NCBI GenBank assembly: GCA_020055645.1
Contig: CM034548.1
Span: forward strand, 15,438,001 to 15,502,000
DNA length: 64,000 bases
Source: Tomocerus qinae
Taxonomy: Eukaryota > Arthropoda > Collembola > Entomobryomorpha > Tomoceridae
Direction of reading: 5' to 3'
The notes beneath the pieces were generated by a model. It searched no databases. It was not told the origin of the DNA and saw nothing but the letters and a program-made list of their open reading frames with translations. Made by a program: the position numbers and the translations under genes. This document shows, piece after piece, positions 38,913 to 52,000 of this stretch (positions within the stretch are counted from its first letter, which is position 1; each line of letters begins with the position of its first letter).

Positions 38913-39196
38913 GCTCCGTCGCTGCTGCCCCCTGGGGCAACGAAAAACGTTTAACTGATGATGTAGTGCAGACAACACCAATGTACACCAATGCAACATC
39001 CAGCGCTTCCTCGCTGCTCTGCCCCAAGCTGGGGCAGCGTGAACCGTTTAGCTGATGTTGTAGTGCAGGCAACACGAATGCATACGAACGTACGCGAGTG
39101 TACACGAATTCAGCATTCAGCGCTCCCTCGCTGCTACCCCGGCTGGGGCAGCAGAAGACGTTTCGCTGACGTTGTGGTGCAGGGAATGCACACCAG
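38913..39196. repeat. Three imperfect GC-rich tandem repeats
   Basis: Three copies of a 90-120-bp unit start at about 38913, 39003 and 39120. Each has a GCTCC(C/G)TCGCTGCT lead, a hairpin (CTGCCCC...GGGGCAG), then CGTTTAGCTGATGTTGTAGT-like sequence and GTGCAGGCAACAC. The second unit has about 25 extra bases with ACGAA units. Its base composition is far richer in GC than its flanks. A 102-codon minus-strand frame (38902-39210) is an accident of the repeat, since one period is not a multiple of three. Confidence 0.85.
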
Positions 39197-39745
39197 TTCG
39201 TAAATTTCACGCAACTTTAGTACATTTAGTACAGATATTATCAGTAAGTAGGTTCGTCCATACTATTTGAGTAAGATATGGCCATATCTGATAGGTTCTG
39301 ATGCACGGTATCAGCGGTACAAGCAGTATCTGCCTACTTCGTACGACGCGTAATCTCTCACCTAAAGTGTCCGATGCGGGGCATCAGCTGTGCGAGTAGT
39401 AATGTGAGATGTTGTTCGGAATCTCAGCGTGTGTAGGTATTGTGACTATTTTCAGGAAACCATGGAAATACCATACTTATCCATGCCTAACATCCTACTA
39501 TCAGCTCGCCACGAAACCTTGTATATGGTACAATGATGCATAGACAGAGCACGGTTTCTGAGTTAGGAGGAGAATGTTTAACGTGTAAAAGAGTAGGAGT
39601 TTATCAAACACATTGTCAGGGAATTTTTTATAGCCAGCAGGGAATGTTTTAAAGTCACCAGCGTTGTCGAAATTGGCATGTTATTCTAGTCACACAGTCA
39701 CACACCAGGGTGACATTTTCTAAACTTGGGAGATATGTTTACGTC
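39197..39745. other. Intergenic, between the two repeat blocks
   Basis: Less AT-rich than most of the window. Contains GATATGGCCATATC, a short perfect palindrome near 39276. No gene seen; probably distal promoter of mRpS26. Confidence 0.35.
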
Positions 39746-39910
39746 AGTTTGAACCACCATTATGCATTAATTGGCAAAGGGCCGTTTTGAGGTTAATTTT
39801 CGTTGTGGGACGTCTGGTGTTTGGTTTTAGTTTGAACCACCATTATGCAATAATTGGCAAAGGGCCGTTTTGAGGTTAATTTTCGTTTGTGGGACGTCTG
39901 TTTGTTTTCC
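39746..39910. repeat. 83-bp tandem duplication upstream of mRpS26
   Basis: Copy 1 starts at 39746 and copy 2 at 39829, both with AGTTTGAACCACCATTATGC, then AATTGGCAAAGGGCCGTTTT, AGGTTAATTTTCGT and GGGACGTCTG. Only a few differences (one base change and a one-base length change in the core), so the duplication is young. It ends about 225 bases before the mRpS26 start and may double promoter or 5' UTR sequence. Confidence 0.9.
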
Positions 39911-40135
39911 TTGTTCCCTTGAGCTAAGCCCTGTGCCGGTGATTTTTGTTTTAGGTGGGATATTCAATTCCATCTATGGTTTTCCAATTTCTGGTTTTCT
40001 TGTGTGAAGTCTGTGAAGCTGTGAAGAGATGATTTTTAAGTTTCAAGTAATTGCTTGAATTTCATGTGATTATTTCCACTGTAACTAATTTCGAGACTAA
40101 TTTTGAAGAAATTATTATTGATAGAAGTTTTCGTA

Positions 40136-42119
40136 ATGATGTCTGGATTTGTGCGGGCAACAGTTTACGTTAGCAGCCAAGCATCAAAATCGGCACTGAA
40201 AGATCCAAATTATATAAGTGTTTCTTGTCGCCAGTTTCATAAATATGTCACTCTCTACGCCAGGAAGCCAATGTGGTTGCCTATTGCAAAAAGTAAACTG
40301 TATAAGGTACCTGAAAAACCAGTCTTACCCGTGGATGAGTTTGAAGAAATTGAATATCATACGAAGAACTATGAAACTTTGATGAACTCTCTTGTGTAAG
40401 TTTTACTGTTCTCACATCTATCAACACTAACACAAAATGTTAATTCTGCTGTTGAAAAATGAGTTTTTGGTTATACATCTTTAAGCTTATCATTTTTTCC
40501 ACCATTTTAATTAGTTCCGTAGCCAGATATCAGGAATTCCTTAAATGTTATTATAGTTAAGAATAATTATTTATTGAACTATGAAGTGTTAATAATTAAC
40601 TATTTTTGTATTCAGAGAGCTGCAGAAATCAAAAGACAAGGAGGCTACGACTAAATACAATATTAAAATGAAAACTACCGACGAGGAAATCGTAGAAATG
40701 TTCGCCAAGAATGAGGCCGCTAACAAATTAGTCGCTGACCAAAGGGAAGAAGCTTACAAGTTAGAATGGCCTGTAAAGGAAAAAGAAATTCTAGAGAAGA
40801 AAGCGCTAAAAGAAAGTCTAAAGAGGGAAAAGACTTTGGCACAAGAACAGTACATAAAGTCACAAATGGTAAATGTTAAGATTACAGTAATTTATAATTA
40901 CAGAGTTAACGGCGGGTCTCTATGTTGACAATGATAGCAAATTGTATACATCGAAATATCCACACAATCAGAAAATATGAAAAACCCTTTTTGTTGTGTG
41001 GGAATACTTTCTTTTTTTACCGCAAAGGATTTATTCATGGCTTAGTATTGAGCTATAGTTAAAAATCACGAACTATGAGATAATTGGGCAACAATTTTCG
41101 ATATTTATTGCCCTCAACCAAATTCCCCATTTTCTTAGACTGTTATAGTACTACAGATTTCTTTCAGTGCAATTCTAATATTTTTACCAGGTCGTTGAGC
41201 CCGTAGACATTTAATGTATCCGATCCATGCCAATCGCTAATTGCTTAGTAATTTTCGGTTTTGTTTGTAAATCGAATAATTTGCAATATAATGTCACTTT
41301 AGGCTAATGTAACGCAGTCAACTAGAAGGTATACAACCAGAAAGACAACTAAAATCTCTGTTCGTCGACTTACATTTCTCTCTCCTTTGCATTCATGAAT
41401 ATAAATATAGCCAGGATTTTTAGGGGCCTAACATCCAAAATAAAAAGCCGACAATCCCTTTATCAGTCCTTGATAACTCTTAAATTGTTGTATACATTAG
41501 TTACATGATATCTTGTAAATGAATGAATAGAATGTTATGCATTGAAAAATGTTTGCTAAATAAGACTACAAAATTGTCTTAATGTGTTCACAAAAAGGTT
41601 TTTATATGTTGAAAAAGATTTTGGATGGAAGAATGACGTTGACACAACTTCGTGTTACCTAAAGGTTGTAGACAGCATTTTGTGTCGACAAAAAAGTGTA
41701 GACATATTTGGACAGTACCATTCTGGTGTATCTTTTAATATGTACTTGTCTGATACAGTCAGGAAGGATTGAGTATAAAATATACTATTTATTGGCCCGT
41801 GTATACGATATTTACTATATGATTGTTTTAAAATTTTTGAGTTCCAAATTCCAAATTCCAACTACAAGAAGTTTTAAATAAAAATTAATAAATATTTGAT
41901 ATTTAATTATTAAATGTTGAGCGAAGTTTTATTCATTGAATAAAAATATTTTTGATTAAACTCAAATTGTAGGAGCGCCTGGAGACAGCTGTAAGATTAG
42001 AAGATTTGGATGAAGTTATTGATAAAGCATTGAGTAATGTAACAGACTACAATTATGCCATAGACTTGAAAGGAAACTACTACAAAGGACGATATACGAC
42101 TCCGCAGGTCAACAAGTAA
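40136..42119 (+). CDS. mRpS26: mRpS26, mitochondrial small-subunit ribosomal protein mS26
   Basis: Nuclear gene for protein mS26 of the mitochondrial ribosome small subunit. Exons: 40136-40395, 40616-40868, 41973-42119; 219 residues. Joints: CTTGT|GTAAGT to TTCAG|AGAG (phase 2) and ATG|GTAAAT to TGTAG|GAG (phase 0). The N-terminus is basic and Ser-rich without acids for about 20 residues, as expected of a mitochondrial import signal. The family signature RKPMWLPIAKSK (43-54; human RKPRWDPPAKSK) is followed by the YXXL-rich segment, a long charged helix through exon 2 (EKEILEKKALKESLKREKTL) and the C-terminal block LDEVIDKAL then DYNYAIDLKG (about 184-205; human EAALD...NYNWAI). Two ATGs lie side by side at 40136 and 40139; either could start it. 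Confidence 0.9.
40869..41972 (+). other. Intron 2 of mRpS26
   Basis: About 1.1 kb, AT-rich. The 62-codon frame at 41584-41772 shows no domain and I treat it as chance. A short TTCCAAA tandem lies near 41842-41862. Confidence 0.5.
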
Positions 42120-42234
42120 CTATTGATTAAATATACATTATACATTTAATTAATTCGACAAAAAATAGTTTACAAATGTTTTATTTCGTTCCTATCACTT
42201 CTGTGCGTAAAAATGTTCACTTTCATAATGTTAA

Positions 42235-42240
42235 AATAAA
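42235..42240 (+). terminator. Poly(A) signal AATAAA for mRpS26
   Basis: AATAAA about 116 bases past the mRpS26 stop. Confidence 0.5.
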
Positions 42241-43073
42241 TTATTGGATTTGTATCAATGGAATGAGTGCAAACAATTCATTATTCAGATTACTGAATTC
42301 AACACACATTAGCTTTCCATGACGTCCTAACCGTAATATTATCATTATATATTATGTATTATTAACTCAATGTAATTATAGCTACAGAATTTTGTAAACA
42401 GATATGCCTAATGAAGCAATTGCAAGGAGAGCCAGTTCCCATAACATTATGACAGAAACTGTCCCTATGGATTAATTGAAAACATAAACTTATTCAGTTT
42501 AATTATTATTAGCATTTCTTGAAATAGTATTTATCGAAATTACGATGGAGAATATTTTCTCATCGGTTCCAATTCTTATCAGAATAAAAACGATACATTG
42601 GAGAAAGGTGTTTAGTTTGACTGGTGTAAGCTTCAGTATTTTCTCCCACGAATGCTTACCAATATAAGGAGCTTGGACACACCTGGCAATTGTATATTAT
42701 TATTCTGCGATAATATTCTCAAAAAATACTAATAAAGGTATTATGCTGTGCCGGACATATTTCATGCCAAACCATGGGAAGAAATTTTGCCACAATGCTA
42801 CGGAAGTCAGCTCTCCGTGCAATGTTTTAAGGCTTTATTTAATGTTAAGTGAAAAATAGCTGACAAAACAATTTCCTTCTAAATTTAAAAAGGTGTCTAT
42901 AACAAGAACATTATTTTAATAATAAGTATTTGTATGGTGACAGCTTACAAATCTGCTACTATAATAATATGTATTTACATAATGTAAGTTTAGTATATGA
43001 ATGAGAAATTGGAATTCACACGGCATTATTGAATTGGTAGAACCTGGTATAGGTCAACAGCAATTCGCCGCTA
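42241..43073. other. Intergenic region between convergent mRpS26 and TRPA genes
   Basis: No gene seen. Contains TTTATT at 42834-42839, which on the minus strand is AATAAA about 235 bases after the TRPA stop and is the likely TRPA poly(A) signal. Confidence 0.45.
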
Positions 43074-46000
43074 TTAGTGGTTTCGTTGTGAAGTGGGACT
43101 TTGATTTGTGCTTGGACTATGAGTAGCAGGCCTGGAACTCCGAGAATTTCTGGAATTTCTATTGCTAGGTTCGGGAGACGACTGCGTGGAGGTCTCCGTG
43201 GCTTCTAAGTCAGGACTTGTTGGATTAAAATCTGTTCCGGTGGTCGCATCAATGGAACGATGAAGTCTAGCCGGTCTGTCCATCGTCGGGGAGGAAGTTG
43301 ATTCGTCTAAAGATCTTTCTGCTATCGCCTTCACAGTTATACTTAATTCACGCAAACATGTATTCATGTCTTCTAACTGACTTTTTATCAAAAGGACTTC
43401 GCGATTTAAATGAACGGTCCCTCGTTCTTGGCTCCCACGGAAGTCTTGAAACAATTGATCGTTCCTCTTCTCAAAATCCATTGCATACCTAAAGTTAATA
43501 AATAAAATTTGAAATAAATATTTGTAAAAGAATTGGATCAACTTTTGCAATATTTCATTATAATTATGTAACTCACATGTCCATTTTGGATTTCAGTTTT
43601 ACTATAAGATCTTCAGCAAGCTCAGTAGTGGACTTCATGGGCCCAACAGAGTTGGCAGGATTATTGCTATCTGTATGCGATTGGTGTGATATTGCGTTTG
43701 CTGCAGAGGCATCAATTTTCTTCAGGTGCTGAGTGATGACGATTTCTAATGCATCTTTCCCTAACTTTCCATGGTCTTTTAGATTCGGAAATATGACTCC
43801 TTTTCTCTGATGAAGAGATCTTATGTCTCGAATCCCGAATTGTGGATAAAGTAAACTGCGATGCTGTAGAGCGTCTTCCAATTGGCTGGCAACCTGTTAA
43901 TCAAATAAGAAAACCAAAATTATTTGTAACCCTATAATCTATCGTATATCTGCATTTACTTTACTCCGATTGTCTCATTTATCTCCTCCATTTCTCGTTG
44001 CATCCCATTAATAACGACGTACAAAAATGTTCATATGATAGGTATTTACTTTTGACTTATAAGATCTATCTATCGATAGGATAGATATTTTAATGTATGT
44101 AACTCTCTGTGTCCTAAAATAAAATAATTTCTGAGTGTTTGCAACCAAAAATCGGGTTTGAAAATCAAATAATAAGCTTATTCATATTTCAAAAAAAAGC
44201 TTTTTATGGAAAGCAAAATTTATTCAACATTTTCAGTCTCAACGACAATAACCATGATATACGATTTAGTTATAAATCTATGTCTCGTCCTCAAAGGGTG
44301 GGAGAAAGAGTGCGAGAAATGAAACGACAGTGAGCTTGTGAAAAATACGGAAGCTTTTAGACAAGTATCGCATCCCAGTCTTAATGCCCGGTTTCTGTTA
44401 CAGAATCTGGGCCTTGGAATTGTCTCATTTAATAAAAACGTTAGCTTGCAACTCCACATGCTACGACGATGTGTTATCAACATTATGAGCTGTGATTACT
44501 TCTGTATATTGTGTGTAAATAATACAGGATATATACGTGAATGGGTGAGTAACGGTGCATTTCTCATTTCCCTGCGTTTTCAGATATAATTCGTCAATAG
44601 TCTGTCTGGAGTCTGGAGATAGTACATGCATACACACGTACTTATTAGGGGCCCCTGGGGCCCAGTATAAATCGTATTTGTCTAACGTTGGCTTCATTCA
44701 TTCTCGGATATCAACATAACAGCCACTAATAGGATTTAATAAAGGACCTCTCAATCACCTAATACTTTAAATTATATTGACGATGTAGATTAATAATGCA
44801 TACAATGTGTCATAATCATAAAATGAAAATAGTGTACCTTGACTTGTTGGACAAGTTGCATATATTCCCCTTCACGCTGCATACTGCTAATGTCGCACAC
44901 CGCAAGAGCAACCAGAAGACTCATCAGGATGACAGAAATAAAAATGATAAAGAGAGCAAACATGAGATGACTGGTGAAAGGTACTATGTAAGTGTCTGGT
45001 GGTTTGTCTATAAATGTCCGAGCCAGCTCGATCTCGCCAATCATCATCGCAAAAGTCTGAAACCCGAAAATGAATGATTTGTAAAAAATCAAATAGTAAG
45101 AGAATTCAGACATGGCATTTATTTCATTTTTCAGGAAATATTTCTTGAAAAGTGAAATATTTGAAATATTTCGCGAAAAATGAAATAAATGAAATTTTTG
45201 AAATAAATGAAATAAATTAAACGCGCATGTGTATAGACATGCGCAGTTAATTTATTTCACTTGAAATAAATTGAAATAAATTGAAATAAATGCCATGTAC
45301 CCTATTTATTTCATTTATTTCAAATATTTCATTTTTCAAGGAAAGCACAAGTGAAATATTTCGCGAAATATTTCAAAAATTTCACCTATTTATTTCAAGC
45401 GAAATATTTCAAGTGCCATGTCTGTAAGAGATTTATCAAAAAACAGCTTTCAACATTCATATGTAACACGGCTTCTACTATAAGCAATTCTTTGGTAGTT
45501 CATAACAATGAGTAGTAATTACTATAAATACATAGACAAGTTAAATATATTTTACATGTGTTTACGTGTAACATTCAAAGCATTTATTATTTTACACATA
45601 ATTCTGGCGTTATTGTACTTTTTGTTGTACTAGTGTATATCATCATAATGTGCTGAACTTACCTTTAGAAAGGTGAATCCCACACTATCGAATTCTTTTT
45701 GAGAACGAAATAAAAAATGTAGAGTGAGACTGAAGGCGAAAAGGAGGCCCAAATAGGTGAACATACATTTCAAGATATTGACTGCCACTGCAGCAAACAT
45801 TCGAATATAAACACCAAAAACCGGTATTTTCCCGTACAGTGTGACCTGAGAAATCATACAGGGTCAATTTAGAATTGTTATCCATTCCTCATGGTCCCCA
45901 ATTACATCTTATATTGACATTTCATTGTTATAAGGCCTATAGGTTCACTGAGTTCATGTAGCAAGCTCTAATCTCAAGTTGACTTATCGCTACGTGTCAT

Positions 46001-49000
46001 GTAAAAGTAGGAGGATATCTGATAATTAGGAGCGAGGAGAACCTTGTTTCTTTTTCTATCATCCAAAGAGGTACATTTACCTACTTATCAAACGTGTGGC
46101 CATGCCAAGTGTTACTACCATCCCCATCACCATCATCAGACAAATAAAAAATTATTAAATATTGCTCTGCTATAGCTCATTGTTTGCTGTTTCCTCTCAA
46201 AGGAGAAAGTGGTCTATTATTTATTACTACTCTTAGTTAAGATTGCTAGTGTGCAGTATGCAATAACCCTACAAATCCCAAACCTTTTACGTTTTCCCTG
46301 AGCTCTATCGCGAAATCACAATCAATTTATACCAACCATTCTATTCCTGTTTCTTAACTCTGAGACCCCTGATAGATGCTTAACAAGAGTGCCTATAACT
46401 TATAAATTTGTTTATATGCTAATAAGTGCTAGTAGACTATACCAATACATTTAAATTCGATCGTTAGTCGAATAAGAAAGAAATTGATTTTAGTTTGCGT
46501 ATTAGTAAAATTCCATATCCATTTACGGCCGCTATAAAAGGCAAAAATGTCACCTAAAGGATCGAAAAATGGTAGCAAAGGAGAATTATCAATGCACTCA
46601 AATACAAAAGCCAGGCACCTCCATCATCCACACCGAAAGAACTTTCAATTGAGTGTTTTACACCATCCAAACACATAAATATAGAGAGGTGGGTCTGCCT
46701 GGCCTTAGTGGAGGTTCGTGAGAAAACGCAATTAATAAAGCACTTCCTCTATAACGTTAGCTAAGTAGACTGCTGATATTATGATTATTATTTCCAAGTT
46801 TGATGGCATGTGATTTGCGATTTATCATATGCAAACGAAGGCTGCTCCCCTACACCTCCACCACAATTACGATGCACTTAAATATAGCATTTGTATCTTT
46901 AGTTTCACTGGTTAACAATAATTGCACCTGTAAATATTAACTCAGGTGTGATGCCCCAATTTCTTACAGCCATCACTAGTATCAATTTATATGAGCTAGT
47001 GTAATTAAGTAGGTATTTTAGATTGTACCTGAATTGTCCATCCAACGATTAGACAAACAGCTGCAAAGTGATCCCGAGCATTTACAAAACTCTGAACTCC
47101 ACACTCTGCAAGGGAGAGCATGGCGACAGAAAATACCAAAACGAGCTCCAGCATATTTTCTACCTGAAATGACGGAAATAATATGAAACAATAGTGTCTG
47201 AGCATTTAGAATGATATGAATGTCAAAGACGTGGTTTTACATACTTGAACGACATAATGAAGAGGGGCTTGAATGAGTTGGATCATTTCTCGGATACCCA
47301 GACAAGCAGTAAGAACCCAAAGGATGGTCCAGACAATTATATTGCGGGTGCTGTCCATACAGTAGCTATTTCTGTGTGACTCGTGATGCATATTGGGGCC
47401 TGACGGTGGTAGTCCGTTTTCTGTCATATTCATGCCCGCCTCCAGAGCGGCGGAACTGTCGGATTCATACTCCATGAAAATGACAGCAGTAAGAAAAGCT
47501 AGGAATACGGCGAATAAAAGCATGTCCAGGTACAAATACCACTTCACTTTTTTCCATTTGAGTCTCAGGAGACTTTCACAGACGGGATGACTCAATATGC
47601 TTGTGTCTTTGCAGCGCGTGAGTCCATGGAGAACCCCCATTTCCTGAAGGGCCGACTCTGTTTCATCTCTGTTCTGCATACTCAGCAGTTTGTCATCTGG
47701 AATGTCTTTCGGGTAGAATGTTAAGCATGTGTAGTCAAACTGAATATAGAAGTGTTTGGATTCCGCATCGCAAGTGTCTATATTAGAAGAGACACATTTA
47801 TCTAAAAATGGTCTAATTAACGCTGGAAATTTTCTACCCATGGCCAATAAACTGACACCATCTTGTAACTCCGCTCCTAAATCGTAAAGAATTGACACTG
47901 CTTCTGGGGAACCCGTCTAAACATCAAAAAACAAAATCAAATCGGCAGAAGAATGTATTAGGATAAAGCTTTAACAATGCCTTGAGAATGTTATTCATTA
48001 TCACAGCAGAAGAGGAATTTGTGTAGCGACCTGAATTGCGTAGTAAAGGGCAGTCTTTCCGTCGTTATCTATTGCATTTAGAGTTATTCCTCCGGATATC
48101 AATCGGCGGAATGTGGCGCCCATCTTTTTGTAGTCTGATACCATTCCTTCACAAGTTTCGGCTGCATGGTGGAGGGCTGTCTTTCCTACGCTGTCTTTTG
48201 CATGAATGTCCGCACCATATTCCAGCAGAACCTACGTTGTTCATAGATAAATTAAACCATTGTAAACAACTTATGTCTTGACGATTATCGCAGCAATATT
48301 ATTATACAACACTCCATACATCGTATAGTATGGCATTTTCCTAGCTAGGTATATAGTAATTTGGCTCCATTTAAAATTCAATATGTGACATGAATTTGTC
48401 CTACCCTGCAGTTTCAATTAAATGCTTTTACTCAAAATTTTATGCTGCATGGCGATATAAGTGAATAACAAAACGATATACAGCTGATAAATCTTAGAAA
48501 ACCAAAAGCTTCACTTTTGGTCGATAAATAATGCTTGTTGGCATGGGTGACTATAATATCTACTAATATTATTGTGTCCACAATAATATATAACAATAAT
48601 AACACAAAGTAAAGTAAAAGGTCCCTAGAATTTGCAAATTAGCAATAGCTATAATTAACTCTACTTAATATGGCCATAAAATTATATTTTGAAACTATAT
48701 TATTGTTTAAAGTAGAGCTAAGACACATTTAATGTAAAATAGGTCAATAGAGTTTCTTGTATCATTAAAGGGCATCAGAACAGTAGGGGGCCTGAGTGTT
48801 TAAATATTTCAACACAATGTCGTCAATTCACTCAGATAACAACTCTGTGTAGTTGTTATTTCCGTCTAGAATAATTATTCGGGGAGGTTGCACAGTATGT
48901 AATTCCGATACGAAGTTATGCCAAATCATTAGTTCAATTGTGACTCTGCATGATGCAGATAAGTGGAGTAATAATCGAAAGATAGATTTTATGTATTCCG

Positions 49001-52000
49001 TAGTAATTTATTTTCCAAAGGTTGACGTTGACTGTGCCATCGGCAGGCAGACACATGAGACACATGAATGATGGACACGAGAAGACATGCTATATAATGA
49101 AACGCATGATTCAATAAAATGTCTCAGTGAGCAAGAAAAACAAACAGAGCTCATCATCTTGTAAAATTAATGCAGGTGGACCACTTTCCTCAAAAATCAA
49201 TACGAACAGGTAACCGGTTCATACATTATTCCTCCCTGTCCAATGCTTTCTTGCTCCTATTCAAAAGCTTCTATTACAGCATAGCATACCTAACGTTGCT
49301 TGATAGCTTGATAGGGCACTCAGCAGCAGTCGCACTTCTATCGTCAAACGTCAAGCAGTAGGTAGACGAGGAAAATAACGATAGCTAATAATATAGTGGT
49401 ATATACACAGGGTATTCGAAAACAAATACTTCCCCTCCTAACCTACATGCCTTCACTTAAAGAACTTGTAGCATAGGGACCATTCTTATGGCTCAATTAA
49501 AAACATACTTAAGAGTTTGTTAAGACATTTTTAAAAACTAAATATGCATTATCACATTACTAAATATGCGTCATTTTTAGGCCTTTCTGATTTGAAAAAT
49601 CTTCTAAAAATTGGATACAGATTAAATAACAATTTAATATTTGTTGGAAAATTTAAGCAATATTATCCCAAGGAAATCAAAAAAATTCTTAAGGTTTTTA
49701 ATGTCAATAGTCCTTGAATCCATTGAATGTCTACCAACTGCTAATTATACTTTTATGCTATAATTGAAATTGCATGCTATTCATACATGATATAATATCA
49801 TGAACGTCTATTATTATTTATATGAGGTTTTTGATCACCCTCCCTGTATAATGCAATGTACTGTGTAGTATTAACTTTTGGTATCTGTAGCTACGGCTTC
49901 GTGCACAGAAACTAGGAAGCCAAATGTAACCAAACGAAAAAGCTAATTATGTTTTATATACCTGTAGTTTAAGCAAATGGTAAATATGTTTCTACAGCAA
50001 ACTTAACAACGGAGAATATTCGTAGACTCTTTTTACTGTCTAATATGTAATATGCTTTCATCTCTTTTAGGTATGCTTATGTTAAGATATAATTCGGATT
50101 TTTTTACATTAAGCGCAGACAATTATTTATAATTATAATAATTATAACTAATAATGATAATTATAACTGTGTTATGTTTGAATTAAGGGTAAAAGACAAT
50201 AAAAATGTGTTGTTATTACTTTTGTTAGTTACGCTAATTTATAACTACATAGGTACATACCAGGCACGTATCTAGAAATTTGTTCAAGGGGGGGCGGAAG
50301 CAAAAATTATGCCAAAAATAAGACATATTCGCTCAACGCGCGAAAAAATTTTGCAATTTTAGGCCAGTTTTAAGAAAAAAACTCTCTTTTTCTCAGATTT
50401 AGGAGGGACGCTGCGCCCCCCCCCCCGCCCCCTACTAAATACGTGCTTGGTACATACAAATAGTTTTCAATGTCCTAAAAATTTTACCATTGAGTCCAAC
50501 AATACTATCAATTTATCAGAAAAAATCCCAGGCGTATTAAGTTTTAGCATTCTTCGTGTATAACTTTTGACAGCATTTTTGATTGCACTGAATTGATATT
50601 TTGATTCAACATTATACATGAGAAATGTATTAATGTCATTACTACAATTTCGCTAAGGTAGGTATGGGCTATAATGAAAGTGAAGTGAGAGTCCCATATT
50701 ATGGTAGACGTGACGTGTAAAAAGTTTCACATAGTGTGTACAGTGTGTAGGTCTGAATGTCTAAAATACAGAACTAAAGAGTAAAACCGCATTTATATGG
50801 TGAAAGTAAAATGTTTGCTCTCGTTTAAGACCTTCTGTACAACTAGTTGGAGTCGGAAAGAAAGTTGTCTTTCTCAATCCTTCATATGGAACATTTTTCA
50901 AAATTTCTTCATTACAGCCCCACGAAAGGAATAAAATAATCTCTAAAAATGTTGCTGTTAACAGAATTCAGTTTTGCACGTTTGAATAATATGCAATAAT
51001 GTATAAAAATTACCTGTACTCTGTAATAGATTAGAAATGCAGTACGATTTAGTATAAGAATACTTTAAGCAAACAGAATTTACTTTAAAGGTCAAGCCTT
51101 TTCGATAGAATAATTTCACATCATGAAATTCTTTGTGTGCATTGCATTGACTATTGACTAGTTATATAATGTTAGTTAACTATCAACAAAAGTTCAGTCC
51201 AGACATGCACGTAGCATATTAAATGTACTTTCCCACACATTAGCATTACTTATTTAATTATGGATGGATTGTTATGTAAGGTAGTTCTAAATGCAAATCA
51301 CTTTTGACAGGTGTTATGCTTCTTATTTCCTCTGTTCCATATAGTATAAGGGAAAGACAATGTAATGCATTATATTTTAGATTTAGATATATAATGCTTT
51401 GACATTTTGTTATATGAAGACCTATGAACTAGACAATAGGCATCAAAGTTTTCATTAATGTCCATAATAAGACGAGAGAAGGGTATGAAATAATCCATCA
51501 ACATTCATCAATGTCTCATAGTCTGATGGTCTCATCTGCACTTTATTTTAGTAGGACTCAAAACCCAATTTTGGTTCCGTGTAATTTCATTTCTTACCAT
51601 AATGCCCCATTAAAACGACATGAATTATAAAGACAAGAGACTTGTTACCCACTATATTAAATATCTTGGCACGATCCAAGTAAATCGTAAAATTTTATAT
51701 GAAGGTTCGTTAGCTAACGCATTAAGTATTTCATAGCAATTAAGTACACAAATAGGCATAACAATAAATCGTCACGGTTCTGAGTTAGTAAAGTAGTCGC
51801 TTCGTGTGTGTCTACAATTTACATCGTACTATAACTTTTAGTACACATACACGCAACTATATATGTATTGTATAGATTTTTTTGGAACGTACATTAACTG
51901 CAAACATGAAGTTAAAGTAACATTTTTTAGTACAGCTTCAAAGCAGCCACTACAAAACAGGTCAGGGTCAATACATTTCGATCGTGCTAATAGAGCAGTC

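Noticed and set aside
38902-39210. 102-codon minus-strand frame over the GC-rich repeats
   Set aside because: The repeat copies are not all in the same frame, so the open reading is an accident of composition.
44796-45077. 93-codon plus-strand frame
   Set aside because: Opposite strand of the TRPA pore and S6 exon.
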